Source of the DNA: Noviluteimonas gilva
GTDB lineage: Bacteria; Pseudomonadota; Gammaproteobacteria; Xanthomonadales; Xanthomonadaceae
Assembly (NCBI RefSeq): GCF_009740395.1
Contig: NZ_WOXT01000002.1
Location: 186,001 to 250,000, forward strand
Direction: 5' to 3'
DNA length: 64,000 nt
The position numbers and the translations under genes were made by a program. Below, one piece after another: positions 11,376 to 20,343 of this stretch; within the stretch, counting starts at the first letter, position 1; each line of letters opens with the position of its first letter. Below the pieces are notes generated by a model. It saw only the letters and a list, made by a program, of their open reading frames with translations, searched no databases and was not told the DNA's origin.

Positions 11376-14300
11376 GTGCCGCTCGCCAAACTCACGCGTC
11401 CGAAATTGCACCAGGTATTGCCGCGCGATCGCCTGTTCGCGCGCCTCGATGAAGCCGCACGGCCGATCGTCTGGGTCGTCGGTCCGCCCGGTGCCGGCAA
11501 GACCGCGCTGGTCGCCAGTTGGTTGCAGCAGCACAAGGTCGGTGGCGTCTGGTACCAGGTCGATGCGGGCGACCGCGATCTGTCGACCTTCTTCCACTAT
11601 CTCAACCGCGCCGCGCCACCGGCGCGCAAGCGCGATGCACCGCTGCCGACGTTCACGCCCGAGCACGGCGCCGATCCGGCGGCCTTCGCGCGTTTGTATT
11701 TCCGCGCGCTGTTCGAACGTTTCAAGCCGCCGGCCGCGCTCGTCTTCGACAACTATCACGAACTTCCGGCCGGCGCGCCGCTGCACGCGTTGCTGGAAGC
11801 GATCGCGCGCGAAGCGCCCGAACGCGTCGTCATCGTCGCGACCAGCCGCGGCGAACCGCCGCCCGAATGCGCGGCCTTGCGCGCGATGGATCGCGTCGCG
11901 CTGCTCGATTGGGACGACCTGCGGCTGACCTTCGACGAAACCTGCGGCATCGCCGCGCTGCGGCAACACCTGGACGAAACCACGCTGCGTGCGGTGCACG
12001 CGCAATCCGACGGCTGGCCGGTCGGTCTCGTGCTCACCCTGGAACAAGTGAAGCGCGGCCATGCGGAGACGGGCCTCGCGCAATCGCAGGGGCGGGATGT
12101 GTTGTTCGGCTACTTCGCCGGCCAGATTCTCGATGCCCTGTCGCCGACGGTGCAGACGCAGTTGATGCGCATCGCGCTGCTGCCGCGCGCCACCGCTGCG
12201 CAGGCGGCGATGATCGCGGGCGATCCCGCCGCGGGCCATTTGCTCGATTCGCTGTATCGCAAGCGGCTGTTCGTCGAACGGCGCGGCGATGCCTACCAGT
12301 TCCACGATCTGTTCCGCGCATTCCTGCTCGAACGTCTCGAACAAACGATGTCGCCAGAAGCACTCGCCGCCGTGCGGCGCGATGCGATCGCGCTGCTCAC
12401 GCAGGCCGAGCAGGTGGAAGCCGCGTTCGACATCGCGGCGACCACGCAGGACTGGCCGTCCGCCGCGCAGATCGCGCTGCGGTTCGCGCCGATGCTGCTG
12501 GAGCAGGGGCGCGTGACGACGTTGAAGAGTTGGTTCGATGTCCTGCCGCCGCAGGTGCAGGATGCTTCGCCGTGGATGGCGCTGTGGCATGGCATTGCCT
12601 TGTCGCCGTTCGCGGCGTTGCAGGCGCGTGCGCGGTTCGAAGTGGCGCACGCGCGCTTCGGCGAGGCCGAACCGATGGGCCGCATCCTCGCCATCGGCGC
12701 GATCCTCGCGACGCATTACCTCGAATTCGACCACGGCCAGGTCGAAGAATGGATCGACCTGTTGCTGCCGCAACTCGACAACGCACCTCCGTTTCCCGCC
12801 GCGGCCGCCGAGTTACGCGTCAACGCCGCACTCCTGTTCGCCCTGAGCTTCGCGCGCCCGCGCGCGGACCTGACGCAAGCCCGTGTCGCGCGCCTGCGCA
12901 CGCTGTTGCAACGCGACGACATCCCCGCCAACGCGCGCGTCGATGCGGCCACGCTGATGCTCGCCTACCACCAGATCAACGGCGAGTTCGACGAAAGCGA
13001 CCGCATCGTCGCGATGGCCGCGCCGTGGGTGGCCGATCCGACGCTGACGCCCAGCTATCGCGCACTGTGGCTGCTGCAACTCGCGCATTTCCGCGACAAG
13101 CAGGGCAACGATGTCGAGGCGCTCAAGATCTACGACGAGTCGCAGGCGATCGCGAACGAAAACGCGCTGATGCTGCCGCCGCTGCGCATCTTCGCGCACC
13201 TCGGGCGCGCGATCGCCGCGCTGTGCGCAGGCGATGCGGACACCGCCGAAGCCGAACGCGTGCGCGCGGAAGCGTACTGGACCTTCGCGCGCAAACTCGA
13301 TCGCGCGCTGGATGGTGCGATCCGCACCTGGATCGCGATCCTGCGGCACGAATACGAAGCGGCACGCAAGACCGCGCGCGAAGTGGTCGCCGGCATGGAC
13401 GACTTCGGACCGGTGTGGCTGCGCTTCGGCAGTCGCCTGTTGTTGGCCATCGCGGAAGTGGAAGCCGATGGGGACGCCGACGTCGCGCCGATCCTCGATG
13501 AGGCCCGCGCGTTGCTGACGGACACCTGTTTGCAGCACCACGTGCATGGCATCGAAGCGGTCGAGGCGTGGATCCAGTTGCGTCGCGCGGGCCCGGAAGC
13601 GGCACGCCCCTGGATCGAACGCAGCGTCGCCGGCCTCAACGCGCACCACGGCCAGTTCATGCTGCGCATGCATCCCTCGTTGTTGTCGGAGGTCTACGGC
13701 GCCGCGCTGCAACTGGGCATCTCCGAAGGCGATGCGCGGCGCGCGATCCGCGAGTTCTCGCTGCGCGCGCCGCACGCCGATCCACCGCGCTGGCCCTGGC
13801 GATTCGAAGTGCGCACGCTCGGCCGGTTCGAAGTGTTGCGCGAAGGCCAGCCGCTCGCGTTTTCGCGCAAGGTGCCGAAGAAGACGCTCGCGTTGCTCAA
13901 GGCGATCATCGCGCTCGGCGGGCGCAGCGTGTCGGAGCAGCGTTTGCTCGACGCGCTGTGGCCGGACGAGGAGGGCGATGCCGGCGCGCGTGCGCTCGAT
14001 GCGACGGTGTTGCGGTTGCGCACGCTGCTCGGCGATCCGGCAGCGATCGTGCAGCGCGGGGGGCGGGTGTCGCTTGATGCCGAGCGCGTGTGGGTCGACG
14101 TGTTCGCGTTCGACCGCGCGTTGGCGGCGGCCGACGAAGCCGCGCATCGCCACGACATCGACGCCGAAGCGCAACCCTTGCAGCGCGCGCTCGAACTCTA
14201 CAGTGGCGCGTTCCTCGTCGAAGACGAAGGCGAGCCCTGGCCCGTCGCCGCGCGCGAACGCCTGCGCGGCCGCTTCATCCACGCGCTCGCGCGCCAGGCC

Positions 14301-14537
14301 GAACGCCGCGAAGCGGCGGGCGACGACACGGCCGCCATCGCGCTGTACATGCGCGGCATCGACGCCGACCCGGCGATCGAATCCTTCTACCAGGGCCTGA
14401 TGCGCTGCTACGACCGCAGCGGCCGTCGCAGCGAAGCGATCGCGGCCTACCAGCGCCTGCGGCAGATCCTTTCGATCACGCTGGGCCTGCAACCCTCGGC
14501 CAGCAGCGAGCGGCTTTACCAGGCCGTGAAGGGCTGA
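11376..14537 (+). CDS. MalT-like ATPase fused to a SARP/BTAD activator domain
   Basis: 1053 aa. The GTG at 11376 is preferred over a frame opening at 11349, because AGGGAGG at 11361-11367 fits it and the protein then begins PLAKLTRPKL as MalT-type regulators do. A STAND-type NTPase follows: Walker A GPPGAGKT (36-43), Walker B ALVFDNYHE and sensor VIVATSRGEPP. The middle is TPR-like helical repeats (about 350-790). The C-terminus (about 805 on) has a winged helix with LLDALWPDEEGDAGARALD, then a bacterial transcriptional activator domain of TPR helices. MalT proteins normally end in a LuxR helix-turn-helix, so this is the AfsR/SARP-like arrangement. It probably senses a ligand and activates neighbouring genes; the efflux genes downstream are candidates. 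Confidence 0.85.
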   Translation: MPLAKLTRPKLHQVLPRDRLFARLDEAARPIVWVVGPPGAGKTALVASWLQQHKVGGVWYQVDAGDRDLSTFFHYLNRAAPPARKRDAPLPTFTPEHGADPAAFARLYFRALFERFKPPAALVFDNYHELPAGAPLHALLEAIAREAPERVVIVATSRGEPPPECAALRAMDRVALLDWDDLRLTFDETCGIAALRQHLDETTLRAVHAQSDGWPVGLVLTLEQVKRGHAETGLAQSQGRDVLFGYFAGQILDALSPTVQTQLMRIALLPRATAAQAAMIAGDPAAGHLLDSLYRKRLFVERRGDAYQFHDLFRAFLLERLEQTMSPEALAAVRRDAIALLTQAEQVEAAFDIAATTQDWPSAAQIALRFAPMLLEQGRVTTLKSWFDVLPPQVQDASPWMALWHGIALSPFAALQARARFEVAHARFGEAEPMGRILAIGAILATHYLEFDHGQVEEWIDLLLPQLDNAPPFPAAAAELRVNAALLFALSFARPRADLTQARVARLRTLLQRDDIPANARVDAATLMLAYHQINGEFDESDRIVAMAAPWVADPTLTPSYRALWLLQLAHFRDKQGNDVEALKIYDESQAIANENALMLPPLRIFAHLGRAIAALCAGDADTAEAERVRAEAYWTFARKLDRALDGAIRTWIAILRHEYEAARKTAREVVAGMDDFGPVWLRFGSRLLLAIAEVEADGDADVAPILDEARALLTDTCLQHHVHGIEAVEAWIQLRRAGPEAARPWIERSVAGLNAHHGQFMLRMHPSLLSEVYGAALQLGISEGDARRAIREFSLRAPHADPPRWPWRFEVRTLGRFEVLREGQPLAFSRKVPKKTLALLKAIIALGGRSVSEQRLLDALWPDEEGDAGARALDATVLRLRTLLGDPAAIVQRGGRVSLDAERVWVDVFAFDRALAAADEAAHRHDIDAEAQPLQRALELYSGAFLVEDEGEPWPVAARERLRGRFIHALARQAERREAAGDDTAAIALYMRGIDADPAIESFYQGLMRCYDRSGRRSEAIAAYQRLRQILSITLGLQPSASSERLYQAVKG

Positions 14538-14594
14538 GCGGCGCGGCCGTTCCCTGATCCGTAGGCAATAAATCGGCGGCCCTGATCGACCCTG

Positions 14595-14613
14595 CTCCGT
14601 GTTCCCCACGGAG
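14595..14613 (+). promoter_or_regulatory. Hairpin burying the ribosome site of the next gene
   Basis: CTCCGTG (14595-14601) pairs perfectly with CACGGAG (14607-14613) over a 5-base loop. The right arm is the Shine-Dalgarno sequence CGGAG of the TTG-start gene at 14621. In the mRNA the site would be hidden unless the stem opens, which could limit or regulate translation. Confidence 0.45.
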
Positions 14614-14620
14614 TACTGCG

Positions 14621-14821
14621 TTGACCGCCCCCATCCGCTCTTTCGTCGTCCGCATCTACCGCCGCCATGGGCGCGTGGGGATCGATGGCGTGGTCGAGGA
14701 CGTGAAGACCGGCCGATCCAAGCCGTTCCACTCCATCGCCGAGCTGTGGGACGCGCTGCGCGGTGCCCGACGCTCCCCTGGGCGCAAGGACGCGCCGCTT
14801 CCCACTCCCCCCGCCGATTGA
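14621..14821 (+). CDS. Small basic hypothetical protein, TTG start
   Basis: 66 aa beginning at a TTG. The sequence FVVRIYRRHGRVGIDGVVED is followed by PFHSIAELWDALRG, a pattern I associate with short conserved proteins of xanthomonads that have no known function. The strongly patterned core (two beta strands, then a helix) and the ribosome site 7 bases upstream argue it is real. It sits between the large regulator and the efflux adaptor. No membrane segment and no cysteine pair are present. Confidence 0.6.
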   Translation: MTAPIRSFVVRIYRRHGRVGIDGVVEDVKTGRSKPFHSIAELWDALRGARRSPGRKDAPLPTPPAD

Positions 14822-14838
14822 TTCCCCCGGACTCCGCC

Positions 14839-15933
14839 ATGCGCCGTTTCGTTCGTTCGCCCGTCGTTCGCCTGTTGCCGGCTGCCCTGGCCGTCGTCCT
14901 TCTCGCCGCGTGCTCGCGCGCGGCCGTGCCCACGGAAGAAGATCCGCGCCCGGTGCGCACGCTGCGCGTGGGCGCGGCGGGCAATCACTCCGATGCGCTG
15001 TACTCCGGCGAGATTCGCGCGCGTAGAGAAGCCGCGCTCGGTTTCATGGTCGGCGGCCGCATCCAGTCGCGCGCGGTCGAAGTCGGCGACACGGTCGACA
15101 AGGGCGAAGTGTTGTTCCGCCTGGATCCGACCGACGCGGCGTTGAATGCGAACGCCTCGCGCAGCCAGGTCGCTTCGGCGCGCAGCCAGTACGAGCAGGC
15201 GAAGAATGACTACGCGCGCTTCTCGCAACTCTCGGCGATGCAGTACGTCTCGCGCTCGGAGCTCGACAAGGCGCGCATGAACCTGCAGACCGCGCAGGAA
15301 GCGCTGCGCGCCGCGCAGGCCAACAACGGCGTCGTCGCGAACCAGGCGAACTACACGACGCTGCGTTCGACCTCTCGCGGCGTGGTCACCAGCATCGAAG
15401 CAGAGTCGGGACAGGTCGTTTCCGCCGGCCAGGTCGTTGCGCGCGTCGCCGAAGACGGCGAACGCGAAATCATCGTCAGCATTCCCGAATCGCGCGTGGA
15501 CGAGCTGCGCACCGCGCGCGCACTCACCATCGAACTCTGGGCCGATCCGCAACATCGCTACACCGGCCGCCTGCGCGAACTCGCGCCCGACGCCGACGCG
15601 GTCACCCGCACCTACAGCGCGAAGATCACCGTCGTCGGCGCCGACGCTGCAGTGCGCCTGGGCATGACGGCGAAACTGCACGTCGCGCTGCCGACCAAGG
15701 GCACGCTGCGCCGCCTGCCGCTCACCGCGATCTACGACCCGAACGGCAAACCGCACGTGTGGATCGTCGATCCGAAGACCGCGCGCGTGGCCTTGCGTCC
15801 CGTGTCGCTCTCGCATGCCGAGGATGACGGCGTGCTCGTCAGCCGCGGGCTGCGCGATGGCGAGATCGTCGTCACCGCCGGCGTGAACCTGCTGCATGCG
15901 GGCCAGAAGGTCCGGATGGATGTCGCCTCGTGA
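14839..15933 (+). CDS. RND efflux periplasmic adaptor lipoprotein
   Basis: 364 aa from the ATG at 14839, which gives a lipoprotein signal ending LLAAC (Cys about residue 27). The rest is a membrane-fusion protein: a biotinyl-lipoyl-like half (GGRIQSRAVEVGDTVDKGEV), a helical hairpin (about 110-170), the returning lipoyl half (TTLRSTSRGVVTSIEAESGQ), then beta-barrel and membrane-proximal domains. It should bridge the inner-membrane pump encoded next to an outer-membrane channel such as TolC, which is not in the window. Its stop overlaps the pump start (GTGA), so the two are co-translated. Confidence 0.93.
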   Translation: MRRFVRSPVVRLLPAALAVVLLAACSRAAVPTEEDPRPVRTLRVGAAGNHSDALYSGEIRARREAALGFMVGGRIQSRAVEVGDTVDKGEVLFRLDPTDAALNANASRSQVASARSQYEQAKNDYARFSQLSAMQYVSRSELDKARMNLQTAQEALRAAQANNGVVANQANYTTLRSTSRGVVTSIEAESGQVVSAGQVVARVAEDGEREIIVSIPESRVDELRTARALTIELWADPQHRYTGRLRELAPDADAVTRTYSAKITVVGADAAVRLGMTAKLHVALPTKGTLRRLPLTAIYDPNGKPHVWIVDPKTARVALRPVSLSHAEDDGVLVSRGLRDGEIVVTAGVNLLHAGQKVRMDVAS

Positions 15934-18900
15934 AGGATTTCAACCTTTCGCGGTGGGCGATCGCCCACCCGCAGTTCGTGCTGTTCCTGATGCTGTTGTT
16001 CGCCGCCGGCGGCATCTTCGCGTGGCGCCACCTCGGGCAGATGGAAGACCCGAACTTCACCGTCAAGGCGATGGTCGTGCAGGCGAAGTGGCCGGGCGCG
16101 GGCGCCGATGCGATGGCGCAGCAGGTCACCGACCGCGTCGAACGCAAGCTGCAGGAAGTGGCCGAAGTCGATTACCTGAGCAGCTTCTCCAAGCCGGGCT
16201 TCATGCAGATCACCGTCGCGTTGCGCGATGAGCTGCCGGCGTCGAAGGTGCCCGACGTCTGGTACCAGGTGCGCAAGAAACTCAACGACATCCAGCACGA
16301 ATTCCCCGAAGGCGTGCAGGGGCCAATGTTCAACGACGAGTTCGGCGACACGTTCGGCAATCTGTACGCGTTCACCAGCGACGGGTTCTCGTACGCGGAG
16401 CTGCGCAAGTTCGTCGACCAGGCGCGCGATGAATTCCTGCGCGTGCCCGACGTGAGCAAGGTGCAGTACATCGGCGTGCAGGACGAGAAGATCTTCGTGG
16501 AGACTTCTTCGGCGAAGCTCGCGTCGATCGGATTGAATCCGCAGATCGTCGAAGACACGCTGCGGGCGACCAACGCGATGGTGCCGGCCGGCGTCGTGCA
16601 AGCCGGCCGCCAGCGTGTTGCGCTGAAGATCACCGGCGAGTTCGATTCGGTCGAGGCCATCGAAGACATCGGCCTGGATGCGAACGGGCACACGGTGCGC
16701 CTGGGCGACATCGCGCGCGTCTATCGCGGCTACACCGATCCGGTCGAAACCAAGATGCACTTCGACGGCAAGGACGCCATTGGGCTTGCGATTGCGATGC
16801 GCGAAGGCGGCGACGTGATCCGCATGGGCCACGACCTGGAAGCGGCGGTCGCGCGCGTGCAGGCGGCGCTGCCGGTTGGTGTCGAAATCCATGCGGTCTC
16901 CAACCAACCGAAGGTCGTGAAGGAGTCCGTCCACGAGTTCACCAAGAGCCTGGCCGAAGCCATCCTCATCGTGCTCGCCGTGAGCTTCCTGTCGCTGGGT
17001 TGGCGCACGGGCATCGTGGTCGCGTTGTCGATTCCGCTGGTGCTGGCGATGACCTTCCTGGCGATGTACTTCCTCGGCATCGACCTGCAGCGCATCTCGC
17101 TCGGCGCGTTGATCATCGCGCTCGGCTTGCTCGTGGACGACGCGATCATCGCGGTGGAGATGATGGCGCTGAAACTCGAACAAGGTTGGGATCGCGTGCG
17201 CGCGGCGAGCTTCGCCTACACCGCGACCGCGTTCCCGATGCTCACCGGCACCCTGATCACCGCTGCGGGCTTCCTGCCCGTCGGCATGGCGAAATCCAGC
17301 GCGGGCGAATACACGATCTCGCTGTTCCAGGTCGTGGGCATCGCGCTGATTCTGTCGTGGGTGGTGGCGGTGGTGTTCACTCCGTACCTGGGCTACAAGC
17401 TGCTGCCCGAACGCAAGGCGAAGGACGGCCACGCGCACGACATCGACACCACGCGCGGCTTCTACGGGATATTCCGCCGCGTGCTCGAAGCTTGTCTGCG
17501 TCGTCGCGGTCTCGTGCTGGGTTGGACGGTGGCGATGTTCCTCGGCGCGATGGCCTTGTTCCAGACCGTGCCGCAGCAGTTTTTCCCCGCGTCGAGCCGA
17601 CCGGAGTTGATGGTCGACCTGTGGTTGCCGGAAGCGGCGAGCATCAAGGCGACCGACGAAGCGGTTTCGCGCCTCGAAAAAGCCTTGCGCGACGACCCCG
17701 ATGTCGAAGCGGTCACCGGTTACATTGGTGCGGGCAGCCCGCGCTTCTATCTGCCGCTCGACGTGCAATTGCCGAACACCAACTTCGGCCAGGTCATGGT
17801 GATGACGAAGGGCGAGGAGGCGCGCGAGCGCGTGCTTGCGCGCATCGAAGCGCAGTTCCGCACGGGGTATTCGAACGTGCGCGGCCGCGTGTCGCGCCTG
17901 GAGAATGGCCCGCCGGTCGGTTATCCGATCAAGCTGCGCGTCTCGGGCCCCGATCCTGAGAAGCTGCCCGCGATCGTCGCCAAGGTGCAGGACGTGTTGC
18001 GCAAGGATCCCGCGATCCGCGACGTCAACTCCGATCTCGGCGAACGCCTGCAGACCGTGCGATTGATCGTCGACCAGGACAAGGCGCGCGCGCTCGGCGT
18101 GTCGTCGAAGCAGATCGCCGACACCACGCAGAACTCCCTGTCGGGCCATGCCACGACGCAGTTCCGCGAAGGCGACCGCCTCATCGACGTCGTCACGCGT
18201 TTGGAAGGCGCCGAACGCACCGACCTGTCGAACATCAAGGACGCGAAGCTCTACACGCGTGATGGCAAGTACGTCGCGCTCTCGCAGGTCGCGCGCATCG
18301 AGCTCGGCAGCGAAACGAGCATCCTGTGGCGTCGCAATCGCATTCCGACTGTCACCGTGCGTGCCGACGTCGCCGGCGCCGAAGCGCCCGATGTCACCGC
18401 GCGCACGTGGCCGGCGGTGAAAGCCATCGCCGATACGCTGCCGCTCGGCTATCGCATCGAAGTCGGTGGTGCGGCGGAATCCAGCGAAGACAGCCAGAAG
18501 TCGATCGCTGCCGTCGTGCCGCTGGCGGTCGCGGTGATCCTCGTGTTGCTGATGATGCAGTTGCAGGACATGAAGAAGACTGCGCTGGTGGTGGCGACCG
18601 CGCCGCTCGGGATGATCGGTGTCGCGTTGATCCTGGCGGTGTTCCGCGTGCCGTTCGGGTTCGTGGCCTTGCTCGGCACGATCGCGCTCGCCGGCATGAT
18701 CATGCGCAACTCGGTGATCCTCATCGACCAGATCGACCAGGACCTCGCGCAGGGCATCGCGCCCTGGGATGCGATCGTCGGTTCGACCCTGCGCCGCTTC
18801 CGCCCGATCGTGTTGACGGCGATGGCTGCCATCCTCGCGATGATCCCGCTGACGCGATCGACCTTCTGGGGCCCGATGGCGTGGGCGATCATGGGGGGCT

Positions 18901-19019
18901 TGTCGGTCGCGACGCTGCTGACGCTGATCGTGTTGCCGACGATGTATGCGTGGGCGTATCGGGTGCGCCGGGAATTGCCAGCCCTGCCTCCAATTCCCGG
19001 AGAACCAGAGCCTGCATGA
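15930..19019 (+). CDS. RND (AcrB-type) efflux pump permease
   Basis: 1029 aa, standard length for a hydrophobe/amphiphile exporter. The N-terminal helix starts in the cytosol (WAIAHPQFVLFLMLLFAAGG), then porter domains, helices TM2-6, a second porter domain after about residue 560 and TM8-12. TM4 carries the proton-relay pair in GLLVDDAIIAVEMM. It exports small molecules by proton exchange together with the adaptor just upstream. The start is a GTG inside the adaptor's stop codon. Which compound it exports cannot be said. Confidence 0.94.
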   Translation: MKDFNLSRWAIAHPQFVLFLMLLFAAGGIFAWRHLGQMEDPNFTVKAMVVQAKWPGAGADAMAQQVTDRVERKLQEVAEVDYLSSFSKPGFMQITVALRDELPASKVPDVWYQVRKKLNDIQHEFPEGVQGPMFNDEFGDTFGNLYAFTSDGFSYAELRKFVDQARDEFLRVPDVSKVQYIGVQDEKIFVETSSAKLASIGLNPQIVEDTLRATNAMVPAGVVQAGRQRVALKITGEFDSVEAIEDIGLDANGHTVRLGDIARVYRGYTDPVETKMHFDGKDAIGLAIAMREGGDVIRMGHDLEAAVARVQAALPVGVEIHAVSNQPKVVKESVHEFTKSLAEAILIVLAVSFLSLGWRTGIVVALSIPLVLAMTFLAMYFLGIDLQRISLGALIIALGLLVDDAIIAVEMMALKLEQGWDRVRAASFAYTATAFPMLTGTLITAAGFLPVGMAKSSAGEYTISLFQVVGIALILSWVVAVVFTPYLGYKLLPERKAKDGHAHDIDTTRGFYGIFRRVLEACLRRRGLVLGWTVAMFLGAMALFQTVPQQFFPASSRPELMVDLWLPEAASIKATDEAVSRLEKALRDDPDVEAVTGYIGAGSPRFYLPLDVQLPNTNFGQVMVMTKGEEARERVLARIEAQFRTGYSNVRGRVSRLENGPPVGYPIKLRVSGPDPEKLPAIVAKVQDVLRKDPAIRDVNSDLGERLQTVRLIVDQDKARALGVSSKQIADTTQNSLSGHATTQFREGDRLIDVVTRLEGAERTDLSNIKDAKLYTRDGKYVALSQVARIELGSETSILWRRNRIPTVTVRADVAGAEAPDVTARTWPAVKAIADTLPLGYRIEVGGAAESSEDSQKSIAAVVPLAVAVILVLLMMQLQDMKKTALVVATAPLGMIGVALILAVFRVPFGFVALLGTIALAGMIMRNSVILIDQIDQDLAQGIAPWDAIVGSTLRRFRPIVLTAMAAILAMIPLTRSTFWGPMAWAIMGGLSVATLLTLIVLPTMYAWAYRVRRELPALPPIPGEPEPA

Positions 19020-19142
19020 CCAAAGCTTTTAAAGCTGGCGGAGAATAATAAGGTTTGCCGTACAAGCTTAACTAATCTATTGCAGTTAATAAGGTTGTTC
19101 TTGTATCCTTAATAAGAAGCCGTGTCTTTATAAGGATCCGGG
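19020..19142 (+). promoter_or_regulatory. AT-rich upstream region of the Fic gene with repeated TAATAAGG boxes
   Basis: About 120 bases far richer in A+T than the rest of the window. Four related boxes occur: AATAATAAGG (19044), TTAATAAGG (19086-19094), CTTAATAAG (19108-19116) and TTTATAAGG (19127-19135). A plausible sigma-70 promoter is TTGCAG (19080-19085), 18 bases, TATCCT (19104-19109). The box spacing suggests operators for an autoregulator, possibly the Fic protein's own C-terminal winged helix. Confidence 0.5.
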
Positions 19143-20318
19143 ATGCGCCGCGACCAAATCGCAGTCGACCGACAGGCCAACCTCGTGCCCGCTTCGGGCA
19201 CCCCGAATGCCTTGGCTCTGGTCGCTCCTCCCACCCCGAGGCAGCTTTCGGTCGAGGCCGTGCAGGGCGCCGCATTGGGGGACGCCTACGCAGCCCTCGG
19301 CCGCTTGCAAGGGGCGGTGGCACATATCCCGAACGTCGAAATGGTGACGCGCACTTTGGCCAGGCGCGAAGCCGTCAAGAGCTCGCAGATCGAAGGGACG
19401 CGTTCCAATCTTTCGGAGCTGTTGACCTACGAAGCGACGCGTGGCGAGCGGGGCTTGCCACCCGACGTCAAAGTCACCGAACGCTATGTTCTCGCGCTCC
19501 AGCACGGGCTCGAACGGATTCGCGAAGGTGGGCGCGCCGCGCTCGACCTGCGATTGATCGACGCGCTGCACGCGCTGCTGATGCAAGACGAAACGACACG
19601 GCTGCCGGTCGGGGCCTACCGCACCGAGCAGGTCTGGATCGGCACCTCGTCGAGGATCGAGGACGCCGCATTCGTGCCCGCTCCGCCAGCGGACGTGCCG
19701 CGATGCATGGAGGAATTCGAGGGCGCGATCCTGCAGTACGCACCGCGCGAGGACGAGCAGGGCGAACTCACGCTTCTGGCGCAGATGGCGATCGCACACG
19801 CGCAGTTCGAAACGATTCATCCCTATCAGGATGGCAACGGCCGTACGGGTCGCTTGCTCTTCCCGTTGCTGCTTGCTGCCGAAGGCTATCCGCCGCTTTA
19901 TCTGTCGGGTGCGTTGCTGCGAGCAAAGACGGAGTACTACGAAGCGCTCGCGAGCGTGCAATTACGCGGGCAGTGGGCGCCGTGGCTGCGTCTGTTGAGC
20001 CGGGCGATCGTGGAATCGTGCAACGAATCGGTTTCCATTGCGCAGGATCTCGCTGCGATGGCGGAGCGTTGGGAAAAATCGCTTGAGCGATATCGTGCGC
20101 ATTCGGCCACGCGCCGACTGCCCCGTTTTCTTCTTGGACATCCGGTGCTTTCGGTGCAACAAGCGGTCGAAGGCTTGGGCGTATCGCAACCGGCCGCGAA
20201 CGCTGCGCTCAACAACCTGCACGCGGCAGGCATCGTCCAGTTGGTCAACGAACGTCGATGGGGACGCGTGTTCCAGGCGACTGAAATACTCGAACGTCTG
20301 GACCAGCCACCAAGTTAG
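19143..20318 (+). CDS. Fic domain protein, class II (N-terminal inhibitory helix)
   Basis: 391 aa. The catalytic Fic motif HPYQDGNGRTGR lies at residues 226-237, with the His that attacks and the Arg/Gly that bind ATP. The autoinhibitory motif SSQIEG (80-85; Ser/Thr-x3-Glu-Gly) lies in the N-terminal domain, so no separate antitoxin is needed. A C-terminal winged-helix-like region (about 320-375, VQQAVEGLGVSQPAANAALN) suggests DNA binding. Family members attach AMP to target hydroxyls; the target here is unknown. The gene stands alone behind an AT-rich region, which fits horizontal acquisition. Confidence 0.92.
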   Translation: MRRDQIAVDRQANLVPASGTPNALALVAPPTPRQLSVEAVQGAALGDAYAALGRLQGAVAHIPNVEMVTRTLARREAVKSSQIEGTRSNLSELLTYEATRGERGLPPDVKVTERYVLALQHGLERIREGGRAALDLRLIDALHALLMQDETTRLPVGAYRTEQVWIGTSSRIEDAAFVPAPPADVPRCMEEFEGAILQYAPREDEQGELTLLAQMAIAHAQFETIHPYQDGNGRTGRLLFPLLLAAEGYPPLYLSGALLRAKTEYYEALASVQLRGQWAPWLRLLSRAIVESCNESVSIAQDLAAMAERWEKSLERYRAHSATRRLPRFLLGHPVLSVQQAVEGLGVSQPAANAALNNLHAAGIVQLVNERRWGRVFQATEILERLDQPPS

Positions 20319-20343
20319 CGGTCGTTGAACGTGGATGACGTCG

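Noticed and set aside
14599..14838. An 80-residue N-terminal extension of the RND adaptor
   Set aside because: It overlaps the small TTG-start gene, has no ribosome site, and would bury the lipoprotein signal that begins at 14839.
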